Below, piece after piece: positions 1 to 7,137 of a stretch of DNA of 64,000 nucleotides. A program made the position numbers and the translations under genes. This DNA comes from M3007 sp964646615 (lineage in GTDB: Bacteria > Bacteroidota > Bacteroidia > Chitinophagales > Saprospiraceae): the NCBI GenBank assembly GCA_964646615.1, contig CAZYEV010000088.1:1-64000 (forward strand), given 5' to 3'. Every line of letters begins with the position of its first letter. Position 1 is the stretch's first letter. Below the pieces are notes generated by a model that was not told the origin of the DNA, did no database searches, and worked only from the letters and a program-made list of their open reading frames with translations.

Positions 1-1
1 C

Positions 2-406
2 GCGCCACCTGCCCAGCCCACGCCGACACCACCCATAGCAGATGCCTCTTCGCCCATCAAAACCATCGGCGGACGCGAGGTAGAGGTGAAAGAAAACGTC
101 AAGGTCAAAGCCCGAACCCTTAAACTCAAAATTTGGGATAACCAGGTAGAAGACGGCGACATCGTCTCCGTTTACCTCAACGAAAAAAAGGTCATCAGCA
201 ACCTCTATCTGACCAACAAGCCCAAAGAGTTTGAGATTGAATTGCCAGCTGGGCGCGAGCACCTCATCACTGTCTTTGCCGAAGACTTCGGCAAGGCAGA
301 GCCTAATACGGCGCGCGTGGTCATCAGCGACGGCACTAAGGAGTACATCATAGACTTAGTGGCCGAACGCAAAAAGCAGCAAAGCATCAAAATCACCGTG
401 GACTGA
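2..406 (+). CDS. C-terminal fragment of a secreted or envelope protein (5' end outside window)
   Basis: The reading frame is open from the left edge, so this is the last 134 residues of a longer protein. It starts with a proline- and threonine-rich linker of about 20 residues. The rest looks like a compact all-beta domain with alternating hydrophobic and charged residues, including IWDNQVEDGDIVSVYLNEK and a closing IIDLVAERK stretch. A GTG at 86 could be read as a start, but the uninterrupted upstream frame argues against it. I recognise the style of C-terminal beta-sandwich domains common in Bacteroidota surface proteins, but not a named family. It converges with the next gene on the minus strand. 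Function unknown. Confidence 0.6.
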   Translation, partial: APPAQPTPTPPIADASSPIKTIGGREVEVKENVKVKARTLKLKIWDNQVEDGDIVSVYLNEKKVISNLYLTNKPKEFEIELPAGREHLITVFAEDFGKAEPNTARVVISDGTKEYIIDLVAERKKQQSIKITVD

Positions 407-470
407 GCCACATGGGTTGCTGTCCCGGCGGGATGGCCTGCGTTGGGTGTTCTGCCTTTCTCTGGCTGGC

Positions 471-1034
471 TCAGGCCTCAGCGGCGGTGGCGCGCTCTAT
501 CAGGTCGTGGGCCAGGGCCATTGCGCAGGCGTCTAAGTGTTTTAGCTGTGGGATGTCCCAATCGAGCAGCCAGGGGTATTGCTCGAAGACCGTGTTGAGG
601 ATTTGTTTTTTGAGGGCAGCGGTGTGCGCATTGTCGGGTGTTCTGGGAGGCACCGGCAGGGACTGTCCCCGCTGGGTCTTTTCAATCCTATCAAAGAAGC
701 GCTCCAGTTCGCGGCGCGTCTGTTGGCTGAAGGCCAGCACCACGGCGTCGCCCTGGCGCTGAAAAGCCGGCAGGTGCTCCAGGCAATAGTTGCGAATGTC
801 AATGCTCAAGTCGGCGATGCGGCCCTGGCGGCTGAGGGCGAAGCGCTCGGCCTCCTGGCCAGCATCTAAGCGGCCATAGGTGCCGCGCTCACCGGGGCGT
901 TTGTCCAGCCAGGCGCCGCTTTCGTCGTAGCGCTCGTCGCGCAACCAGGCGTCGGTTTCTTGCTTGCGGCGCCACAGAGCAATGACCACCAGCACGAGAA
1001 TTAGCAGGCCGAAGAGAATGCCGATGCTCATCAT
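471..1034 (-). CDS. Membrane-anchored hypothetical protein
   Basis: This is a 187-residue protein with one N-terminal transmembrane segment (about residues 3-20, rich in I, L and V) followed by Arg-Arg-Lys. That arrangement anchors it in the inner membrane with the rest in the cytoplasm by the positive-inside rule. The soluble part is charged and probably helical, with Trp and Tyr residues (ERYDESGAWLDKRPGERG). A second Met directly follows the first, so the start could be one codon later. A CACCTTTG box lies about 20 bases upstream. I do not recognise the family; an assembly or scaffold role is only a guess. Confidence 0.6.
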   Translation of the reverse strand: MMSIGILFGLLILVLVVIALWRRKQETDAWLRDERYDESGAWLDKRPGERGTYGRLDAGQEAERFALSRQGRIADLSIDIRNYCLEHLPAFQRQGDAVVLAFSQQTRRELERFFDRIEKTQRGQSLPVPPRTPDNAHTAALKKQILNTVFEQYPWLLDWDIPQLKHLDACAMALAHDLIERATAAEA

Positions 1035-1054
1035 AGTCGAGTTTAAGTTCGAGA

Positions 1055-1062
1055 CAAAGGTG
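1055..1062 (-). promoter_or_regulatory. Weak -7 box CACCTTTG
   Basis: Read on the minus strand this is CACCTTTG, one base from the Bacteroidota consensus TAnnTTTG, 21 bases before the ATG at 1034. No clear -33 TTTG is seen at the right distance. Confidence 0.35.
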
Positions 1063-1176
1063 CGCAGTCGTCTCTGATTTTCAGGCCTTTGCGGCTCGGA
1101 GGCATCCTTGCATGTCCTCGAGGCTTACCTTCCTGGGCTTGTTGCTGTCGTTAAACGCCTGCCCGGCTGTGGCGGT

Positions 1177-1971
1177 TCAGGGCGTAGGATGGGTTTGCTT
1201 TTGCCGCTCTTTGGCTTCGTCCCACAGGGCATCCATTTCGGCCAGCGTCAGCTCGGTCAAAGGGCGGTTGGCATTGGCCTCGATGTACTCGAAGCGGTAC
1301 TTAAACTTTCGATTGGCGCGCTCCAGTGCTGCTTCGGGTTCGACGCCGATGTAGCGGGCGAAGTTGATCAAGGTGAAGAGCACGTCGCCCAGTTCATCCT
1401 CCATTTCGCTAAGGGGGGCATTGGTCTGGACGTTGTGGTGCAATTCGGCGAGTTCTTCCTGAACTTTCTCCCAGGCCTGTTCGGTGTTGTCCCATTCAAA
1501 GCCGACCTGGCTGACTTTTTCCTGCATTCGGTAGGCCTTGACCATGGCGGGCAGGCTGTTGGGCACGCCGGCCAGCAGCGAGCGCTTGCCTTCGCGCAGT
1601 TTGAGTTGTTCCCAGTTGCGTTTAACGTCCGCTTCATCGGCCACCTGGACGTCGCCGTAGATGTGCGGGTGCCGGGCCACGAGCTTGTCGCACAAGGCAT
1701 GAAGGGCGTCGGCGATGTCGAAAGCACCCTGTTCGGAGGCGATTTTGGCGTAAAAAACCATGTGGAGCATCAGGTCGCCGATTTCCTCGCGCACGCCGTT
1801 GAGGTCGTTGCTCAGGATGGCGTCGGCCAGTTCGTAGGTCTCTTCAATGGTCAGGTGTCGGAGCGACTCAAGCGTTTGCTTGCGGTCCCAGGGGCATTTT
1901 TCGCGCAATTCGTCCATGATCTGCAGCAAGCGCCCAAAGGCCTGGAGCTTTTCTTCGTACGTGTTGGGCAT
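1177..1971 (-). CDS. mazG: Nucleoside triphosphate pyrophosphohydrolase MazG
   Basis: The protein has 264 residues, the normal length for E. coli-type MazG, which hydrolyses (d)NTPs to NMP and pyrophosphate and limits non-canonical nucleotides. Two MazG halves are visible. The N-terminal one has CPWDRKQT, an EETYE motif near residue 39 and EEIGDLMLH near residue 61. The C-terminal one has VQEELAELH and EMEDELGDVLFTLINFAR; the ExxE and ExxD acidic pairs bind Mg2+. The ATG at 1971 (MPNTYEEK) was chosen because upstream in-frame codons run through the promoter box at 2003-2010 and match no family sequence. It is a single-gene unit, divergent from the metalloprotease gene. Confidence 0.93.
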   Translation of the reverse strand: MPNTYEEKLQAFGRLLQIMDELREKCPWDRKQTLESLRHLTIEETYELADAILSNDLNGVREEIGDLMLHMVFYAKIASEQGAFDIADALHALCDKLVARHPHIYGDVQVADEADVKRNWEQLKLREGKRSLLAGVPNSLPAMVKAYRMQEKVSQVGFEWDNTEQAWEKVQEELAELHHNVQTNAPLSEMEDELGDVLFTLINFARYIGVEPEAALERANRKFKYRFEYIEANANRPLTELTLAEMDALWDEAKERQKQTHPTP

Positions 1972-2002
1972 GGCGGTCAAAGGTCGGTAGTCAATGTGTG
2001 TG

Positions 2003-2010
2003 CAAAGGTA
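2003..2010 (-). promoter_or_regulatory. -7 box TACCTTTG for mazG
   Basis: On the minus strand the box reads TACCTTTG, a perfect match to the Bacteroidota TAnnTTTG element, 32 bases before the mazG ATG. No clear -33 element was found. Confidence 0.6.
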
Positions 2011-2127
2011 GCGTTGGCGGTTGCGTCCGCCTCTTTTGGGTAAAAAGAATGCGGTGTATTGGGAGAAAGTTGCCACATTTGCCGGAGTAATCCTGAGGTC
2101 TTTTATCCTGTAAAAGCGATAACACAC

Positions 2128-2919
2128 ATGCGTATTCCGGCTTTTCTGGCCCTGTTGCTGGGGCTTTGCGTCTCCGCACAGGGGCAGCAATACACGTTCA
2201 AACACTCGTCGCTGCCGTGTTTAGACAAGACATTCACCATTGTGGTGCACGTCTTTCCGGATAGTTTGAACAAGCAGTATAACATCGTAGAAGCCAACGT
2301 GCGGCAGGCGGTGGCCAGCGTTAATCCGTTTTTTGCGCCGATATGCGCGCGTTTTGAAGTGTGCGAATTTCGCTATCACGACAACTGGCAATACGACACC
2401 TTGCGCTCCACGGCCGAGCAGATGTCCGAAATCACGACGAAGTACAACGTGGAGCGCCGCATCAATATGTATCTGGTGGACTCGTTTGAAAATCCGTACG
2501 CCCGGTGCGGTCTGGCGACGCTGAACGGCATCAACGACCCGGTTTCGTCCTTCGTGCTGGTGCGCAAAAACTGCCTCGACGCGCGTACGATAGCGCACGA
2601 GCTGGGGCACTTTTTCAACCTCAAGCACACCTTTGAAGGCAACGGCGCCGAATTGGTAGATGGCTCCAACTGCACGACCGAGGGCGACGGTATCTGCGAT
2701 ACGCCGGCCGACCCGTACGTGCCGGGTGAGCCGTTCTCTTTGTACTTAGGCGCACAATGCCGGTTTATCAGCGGCAAGCGCGACGCCAAAGGGGACTACT
2801 ACAACCCGGACGTGGGCAACATCATGTCGTACTACCCGTGCGACACCTGCGGCTTCACGTGGGGGCAACTCAATGCCATGGCCGAAGCGTACCTGTCGTC
2901 GGCCATTAAATTCTGGTAA
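2128..2919 (+). CDS. Secreted M43-like zinc metalloprotease
   Basis: This is a 263-residue secreted protein. The ATG at 2128 gives a classic signal peptide (MRIPAFLALLLGLCVSAQGQ), whereas the longer frame would bury it. The zinc site HELGHFFNLKH sits at residues 157-167. It has the three histidines and the catalytic Glu of metzincins, but Asn replaces the usual Gly in HExxHxxGxxH. A Met-turn follows near the C-terminus (NIMSYYPCDTCG). Several cysteines may form disulfides, as in pappalysin (M43) enzymes. There is no T9SS sorting domain, so it is likely periplasmic or released. The substrate is unknown. It converges with the dksA-like gene. Confidence 0.8.
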   Translation: MRIPAFLALLLGLCVSAQGQQYTFKHSSLPCLDKTFTIVVHVFPDSLNKQYNIVEANVRQAVASVNPFFAPICARFEVCEFRYHDNWQYDTLRSTAEQMSEITTKYNVERRINMYLVDSFENPYARCGLATLNGINDPVSSFVLVRKNCLDARTIAHELGHFFNLKHTFEGNGAELVDGSNCTTEGDGICDTPADPYVPGEPFSLYLGAQCRFISGKRDAKGDYYNPDVGNIMSYYPCDTCGFTWGQLNAMAEAYLSSAIKFW

Positions 2920-2958
2920 GAGAGCAAGCGGGGAAAGGCTGCTGAGGAGGTACGACGT

Positions 2959-3546
2959 CTATTCGTCGTCTTCGTCGTCGAGTTTTTGCGTGATGTAGCC
3001 TTCGGCGTTTTCCATGGCTTCGCTGCTGATTTCCCACTCGTCGCCCGTTTCGGAGGACAGGCGGGTGTTGGGCAGGCGAACGCGGTCGCCGATGGGGCGC
3101 GTGGGAGAGGTGCGCTCGTTATCGTCTTCGGGGAGCGATTTGGTATCTTCGCTGCTGGGTATTGTCCGCTGGTTGGCAATGGTTTTACCTTCCAGGCTTT
3201 TGGTGGCATGCGGCACCAAGCGCAGGCGGTTTTTGTCAATGAGTTTGCCCGTTACGGTGCAGATGCCGTAAGTTTTGTTCTGGATGCGCAGCAGGGCGTT
3301 TTTCAGGTCTTGAATATGGCGCTGTTGGCGCTGGGCCATGCGTTGGAGCAATTCCAGGTCGGTATGGGCGGAAGAGTCGTCGTACCAGTCGCCGCCTTGC
3401 TGGTGGAAGCCCACCTCGTTCAGCTCATCAATTTGCTTTTGCGTGAACGCGAGCTCCTCTTCGGCTTTGGCCAACTTTTCCAGGATGATTGTGCGGAACT
3501 CTTCTAACTCTTCGTCGCTGTATCGGACGTTGGGTTCTTGCGCCAT
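2959..3546 (-). CDS. DksA/TraR family RNA polymerase regulator
   Basis: This 195-residue protein has a long N-terminal coiled coil (EELEEFRTIILEKLAKAEEE onwards), then the family signature YGICTVTGK and RLRLVPHATKS. DksA-like proteins enter the RNA polymerase secondary channel and modulate initiation, often with ppGpp. The four-cysteine zinc finger of E. coli DksA is reduced here to one Cys plus a His, as in many Bacteroidota homologues. About 80 residues follow the finger, ending in a very acidic tail (KLDDEDDE). The ATG at 3546 (MAQEPNVR) was chosen because the upstream frame crosses the promoter. Confidence 0.85.
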   Translation of the reverse strand: MAQEPNVRYSDEELEEFRTIILEKLAKAEEELAFTQKQIDELNEVGFHQQGGDWYDDSSAHTDLELLQRMAQRQQRHIQDLKNALLRIQNKTYGICTVTGKLIDKNRLRLVPHATKSLEGKTIANQRTIPSSEDTKSLPEDDNERTSPTRPIGDRVRLPNTRLSSETGDEWEISSEAMENAEGYITQKLDDEDDE

Positions 3547-3598
3547 GATGTCGGTTTCTTTTTTGAAAAACGGTCTGGACGATGCTTGTTTCGGCGGG

Positions 3599-3632
3599 CA
3601 AAAGTAGGGGAAAAAACGAGGGCGAAAGCAAA
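3599..3632 (-). promoter_or_regulatory. Promoter of the dksA-like gene
   Basis: The minus strand reads TTTG (3632-3629), 22 bases, then TACTTTTG (3606-3599). This fits TTTG-N19-22-TAnnTTTG, 53 bases before the ATG at 3546. Confidence 0.6.
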
Positions 3633-3727
3633 TGCCCGTAAAATTAGCTGCTCGCAGGCAGCGCTTGGGCCTTTCACGCATGGGAATAAGCAGGCACGCA
3701 ATTGGGGCTGATGTTGCAGATTGCCTC

Positions 3728-3735
3728 TACCTTCG
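3728..3735 (+). promoter_or_regulatory. Variant -7 box TACCTTCG before hpt
   Basis: TACCTTCG differs by one base from TACCTTTG and lies about 90 bases before the hpt ATG. A TTG at 3702-3704 could serve as the -33 element at a slightly long spacing. The same variant occurs at 39083. Confidence 0.35.
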
Positions 3736-3823
3736 CCCCGCATGTTGCCGGCCAAACGAGCCTGAAAGGGCGGTCGAGTCATAAGCCCATTCTTCTTTTG
3801 CTTTTTATCCGGTCCTTTTTTCC

Positions 3824-4387
3824 ATGCCAGCCTACACTCACAGCGGCGACCATGTGCAGTTGCACGATTTGCTCTTTATTTCGCTCTTCAGCGAAGCCCA
3901 GGTCAGCGCCCGCGTGCGCGAGCTGGGCGCGGCGTTGGCCCTGCGCTACAGCGATAAGCAACCGCTGTTCATCAGCATCCTCAGCGGCGCGTTTGTGTTT
4001 GCTGCCGACCTGATACGGGCGTTTCACGCTCCGTGCGAAATCAGCTTCGTGAAACTGGCCTCCTACAGCGGCACGCAGTCCACCGGTGTGGTGCAAACGG
4101 TCATGGGCATAGACGCCGCCTTGGAGGGCCGGCACATCATCGTGGTAGAAGACATCGTGGACACCGGACGCACGCTGCACTTTTTTCTGGAGTACCTGCG
4201 CAGCCAAAAGCCGGCCAGCCTGTGCACCACCGCCTTCCTGCGCAAACCCTCGGCGGCGGTCTTCCCCATAGAGGTGGATTACGTGGGCTTTGACATCCCC
4301 GACCGCTTCGTCGTGGGCTATGGGTTGGACTACAACGGACTGGGACGCAACCTGCCCGGCATCTACCAGCTGGCAGAGACCGGATAA
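3824..4387 (+). CDS. hpt: Hypoxanthine phosphoribosyltransferase
   Basis: The 187-residue protein matches the purine-salvage enzyme that makes IMP or GMP from hypoxanthine or guanine and PRPP. The PRPP-binding loop VVEDIVDTGRTL lies near residues 106-117. The pyrophosphate loop is ILSGAFVFAADL (near residue 50), and VDYVGFDIPDRFVVGYGLDY contains the base-recognition and C-terminal active-site segment. Length and motif order are normal for bacterial HPRT. The FAD oxidoreductase gene follows 14 bases downstream on the same strand and may be co-transcribed, with no obvious metabolic link. Confidence 0.93.
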   Translation: MPAYTHSGDHVQLHDLLFISLFSEAQVSARVRELGAALALRYSDKQPLFISILSGAFVFAADLIRAFHAPCEISFVKLASYSGTQSTGVVQTVMGIDAALEGRHIIVVEDIVDTGRTLHFFLEYLRSQKPASLCTTAFLRKPSAAVFPIEVDYVGFDIPDRFVVGYGLDYNGLGRNLPGIYQLAETG

Positions 4388-4401
4388 GTACTCATGCACG
4401 T

Positions 4402-5538
4402 ATGCCAGAACACTGCGACGCAATCGTCATCGGCGGCGGCATCTTCGGATGCTACGCAGCGCTCTATTTAGCCGGCAAAGGCGCACGGGTAGCCCTCTTA
4501 GAAAAGGAAGCCCGCCTGTTCCAGAAAGCCTCCTTAGTCAACCAGGCGCGCCTGCACGGCGGCTACCACTACCCACGCTCGGTGGCCACTGCCGTCATGA
4601 GCGATGCGCACAAAGAGCGCTTCACTGCCGAACACCGCCCATTCATCCACACGTCTTTTGAAAAGTACTACGCCATTGACCGCTACGGCTCCTTCACTGA
4701 CGCCGGACAGTTCGAGCGCTTCTGCCAGTATCTGCGCATCCCATGCGAGCGCGTCGAAGCGCATCCGCTGTTCAATTTCCATCGCTTAGAGGCGCTCTTC
4801 CGCACGGTAGAGCACTCGTTCGACCCCGTCCTGCTGGCTGCCTGGTATCGGCAGCGCGTAGAGGCCGAACGCAACATCGCCTTGCTGCTGCAAACGCAGG
4901 TGAAAACCGCCACCGCCCAGGGCGACGAATGGCTCGTGGAAATACAAACAGCCCAAGACCCGCACCCCGGCCTGCTGCGCGCCCCCATCGTCATCAACGC
5001 CACCTATGCCGCCACCAACGCCGTCAACCAGCGCTTCGGCGTGCCGACCCTGGCCCTCACGCACGAAATCTCGGAAATCGCCTTTGCCGCCTCACCCCAA
5101 CTGTACAACATCGGCCTGACCGTCATGGACGGCCCCTTCGGCTCCATCATGCCCTACGGCCTCAGCGGCCTGCTGTCCATCTCCTCCGTCGCCTACACCC
5201 ACCACAGCATCTCCTACGACGACCTGCCCACCTTCGACTGCCAGCAACCCCTCTCCGACCCGCGCTGCCAACCCGAAGCACCCGGCATCTGCACCACCTG
5301 CCCGCGCCGACCACCCACCAACGCGCACAAAATGATCGCCCAAATGCGCCAATACCTGGCCGACAACGTCCAACTGCAGTACCTATTCTCCTATTTCACC
5401 ATCAAAACCAAACTCAAAGCCAGCTACATTGACGACGGCAGACCTACCGAAATCGCACTCCTGCGCGAACAACCGCGCTTCTATTGCCTCTTCGCCGGCA
5501 AGGTGAATTCAATTTATGAAATTGAAAAAATGCTGTGA
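4402..5538 (+). CDS. FAD-dependent oxidoreductase (DAO family)
   Basis: This 378-residue protein opens with the Rossmann dinucleotide-binding motif IVIGGGIFGCYAA (residues 8-20), followed by an acidic strand end (ALLEKE) that would bind the FAD ribose. The overall plan is that of the D-amino-acid-oxidase/L-2-hydroxyglutarate-oxidase superfamily. HGGYHYPRS near residue 52 resembles the substrate-proximal segment of that group. CTTCPRRP near residue 298 contains a Cys pair of unknown role. There is no signal peptide, so it is cytoplasmic. The exact substrate cannot be read from the sequence. Confidence 0.75.
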   Translation: MPEHCDAIVIGGGIFGCYAALYLAGKGARVALLEKEARLFQKASLVNQARLHGGYHYPRSVATAVMSDAHKERFTAEHRPFIHTSFEKYYAIDRYGSFTDAGQFERFCQYLRIPCERVEAHPLFNFHRLEALFRTVEHSFDPVLLAAWYRQRVEAERNIALLLQTQVKTATAQGDEWLVEIQTAQDPHPGLLRAPIVINATYAATNAVNQRFGVPTLALTHEISEIAFAASPQLYNIGLTVMDGPFGSIMPYGLSGLLSISSVAYTHHSISYDDLPTFDCQQPLSDPRCQPEAPGICTTCPRRPPTNAHKMIAQMRQYLADNVQLQYLFSYFTIKTKLKASYIDDGRPTEIALLREQPRFYCLFAGKVNSIYEIEKML

Positions 5539-5627
5539 AAAGGCCGGGAACGGGGAGGGCGATGGGGTGAGGCGGAATTTATCGGTGGGGGTTTGTGGTG
5601 GGTTTCGTTGTTTTGCAGGGCGTGGTG

Positions 5628-5676
5628 GGGCCAAACAAGTTTGGTGGGTACAGGGCCAAACAAGTTTGGCGGGTAC
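5628..5676. repeat. Two tandem 25-bp repeats with an inner palindrome
   Basis: The unit GGGCCAAACAAGTTTGGYGGG continues into TAC and occurs at 5628-5651 and 5653-5676, differing at one base. Inside each copy CCAAAC-AA-GTTTGG is a 6+6 inverted repeat. The pair ends 13 bases before the antiporter ATG at 5690, where it could act as an operator or as structure in the mRNA leader. Confidence 0.75.
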
Positions 5677-5689
5677 AAAGTACGGGGTG

Positions 5690-6937
5690 ATGACACACTT
5701 TTTTGATTTATTAGCGCTTTTGGTCGTTCTTTCGGCCCTGTTTGCATACATCAACCATCGCTATATTCGGCTGCCGCCGGCGATTGGGCTGATGCTGACA
5801 AGTTTGCTGCTGTCGTTAGTGCTCATTGGAGCCGGGCGCATTTACCCGCCGTTGCTTCAGGAGTTGGTGGAGCTGGTCAACGAGATTGATTTCGCTGATC
5901 TGCTGCTGGAGGTAATGCTGGGCTTTATGCTTTTTGCCGGCGCCATTCACATCCACTTAGACGAGTTGAAGAAGGTGCGGCTGCCGGTGGTGTTGTTTTC
6001 CACGCTGAGCGTGGTCATCAACACCTTTTTGGTGGGCACGGGGGTGTTCTGGCTGCTTCAGGCCTTTGGCCTGCCGACGCCTTACCTGCATTGTCTGCTG
6101 TTTGGGGCGCTCATTTCGCCAACCGATCCGATAGCGGTGCTGAGCATTCTGAAGGCAGCCGGGGTGAGCAAGTCGGTGGAGATGAAGATCGCCGGCGAGT
6201 CGCTGTTCAACGACGGGGTGGGCGTAGTGGTGTTTTTGTCTATTCTGAAGGTGGCGCTGCAGCCGGAGGCGATGGAATGGACGGATGTGGCGCTTCTGTT
6301 TGTGCAGGAGGCGGGCGGCGGTGTGCTGCTGGGTTTTGCAGCGGGTCTTTCGGGCTTCTATCTGATGCGCAACATTGACAACTACAAGGTGGAGGTGCTG
6401 CTGACGCTGGGCGTGGTCATGGGCAGTTATCTGGCCGCACACCGGTTTCACGTGTCGGGGCCGCTGGCGGTGGTGGTAGCAGGCCTGCTCATCGGCAACC
6501 ACGGCAAGCGCTTGGCCATGTCGGAAGAGACGGCGGACTACATAGACAAGTTCTGGGAACTCATTGACGAGACGCTCAACGCTATCCTGTTCGTGCTCAT
6601 CGGCTTAGAGCTGGTGGTGCTGTCCTTTGCGCCGTCGTGGTTTGCGCTGGGGCTTATTGTCATCGCTTTAGGGCTGGCCTCGCGCTATGCTTCGGTATGG
6701 CTGCCGGCACAGATTATCCGCCTGCGCGGGGCCATCACTTCACACACAATACTGGTGCTGACGTGGGGCGGCCTGCGCGGCGGCATCTCCATTGCGCTGG
6801 CGCTCAAACTGACGCCCGAACTGGGGCGCGAAATGTGGCTGACGCTGACGTACATGGTGGTGGCCTTCAGCATCTTAGTGCAGGGCCTGACCGTAGGGCG
6901 GTTAGCCCAACGAGGGCAAACAGCGGAAAGCGCCTGA
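5690..6937 (+). CDS. Na+/H+ antiporter, CPA1 (NhaP/NHE) family
   Basis: This 415-residue integral membrane protein has about 12 hydrophobic segments. Two CPA1 signatures are visible: ISPTDPIAVL near residue 142 and GESLFNDGVGVVVFLSI near residue 171, whose Asn-Asp pair forms the ion-binding core. WGGLRGGISIALAL appears in the last third. Proteins of this family swap cytoplasmic Na+ (or K+) for H+. The ATG at 5690 (MTHFFDLL) was chosen because the longer frame passes through the tandem repeats and encodes a non-hydrophobic Gly/Arg-rich stretch. A terminator follows at 7016. Confidence 0.9.
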   Translation: MTHFFDLLALLVVLSALFAYINHRYIRLPPAIGLMLTSLLLSLVLIGAGRIYPPLLQELVELVNEIDFADLLLEVMLGFMLFAGAIHIHLDELKKVRLPVVLFSTLSVVINTFLVGTGVFWLLQAFGLPTPYLHCLLFGALISPTDPIAVLSILKAAGVSKSVEMKIAGESLFNDGVGVVVFLSILKVALQPEAMEWTDVALLFVQEAGGGVLLGFAAGLSGFYLMRNIDNYKVEVLLTLGVVMGSYLAAHRFHVSGPLAVVVAGLLIGNHGKRLAMSEETADYIDKFWELIDETLNAILFVLIGLELVVLSFAPSWFALGLIVIALGLASRYASVWLPAQIIRLRGAITSHTILVLTWGGLRGGISIALALKLTPELGREMWLTLTYMVVAFSILVQGLTVGRLAQRGQTAESA

Positions 6938-7015
6938 GGTATTTCCACAGGGAGTTCGCCAGTCGTGGCGGAGGTTCGGCTTTTTGCGGCTTTGTCGCAA
7001 AATAGCAGACCTACC

Positions 7016-7048
7016 AGCGCCCAGGGGGCAAAGGGCGCTCTATTTTTG
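7016..7048 (+). terminator. Terminator after the antiporter gene
   Basis: AGCGCCC (7016-7022) pairs with GGGCGCT (7033-7039), followed by CTATTTTTG. The U-tract also reads TATTTTTG (7041-7048), which fits TAnnTTTG, so it could double as a -7 box for the deiminase gene. Confidence 0.7.
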
Positions 7049-7137
7049 TTGCGCTAAAGAAAGCGCTTTTTCAGGGCAGGTCCTTGGCCTCCCTTCAAAG
7101 TAAGCGCCTGTCTCTTTCACTACAAACAACACCGGTC

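Noticed and set aside
1108..2043. Plus-strand open frame of 311 codons
   Set aside because: It lies antisense to mazG, which has clear family motifs. The plus-strand product has no recognisable pattern.
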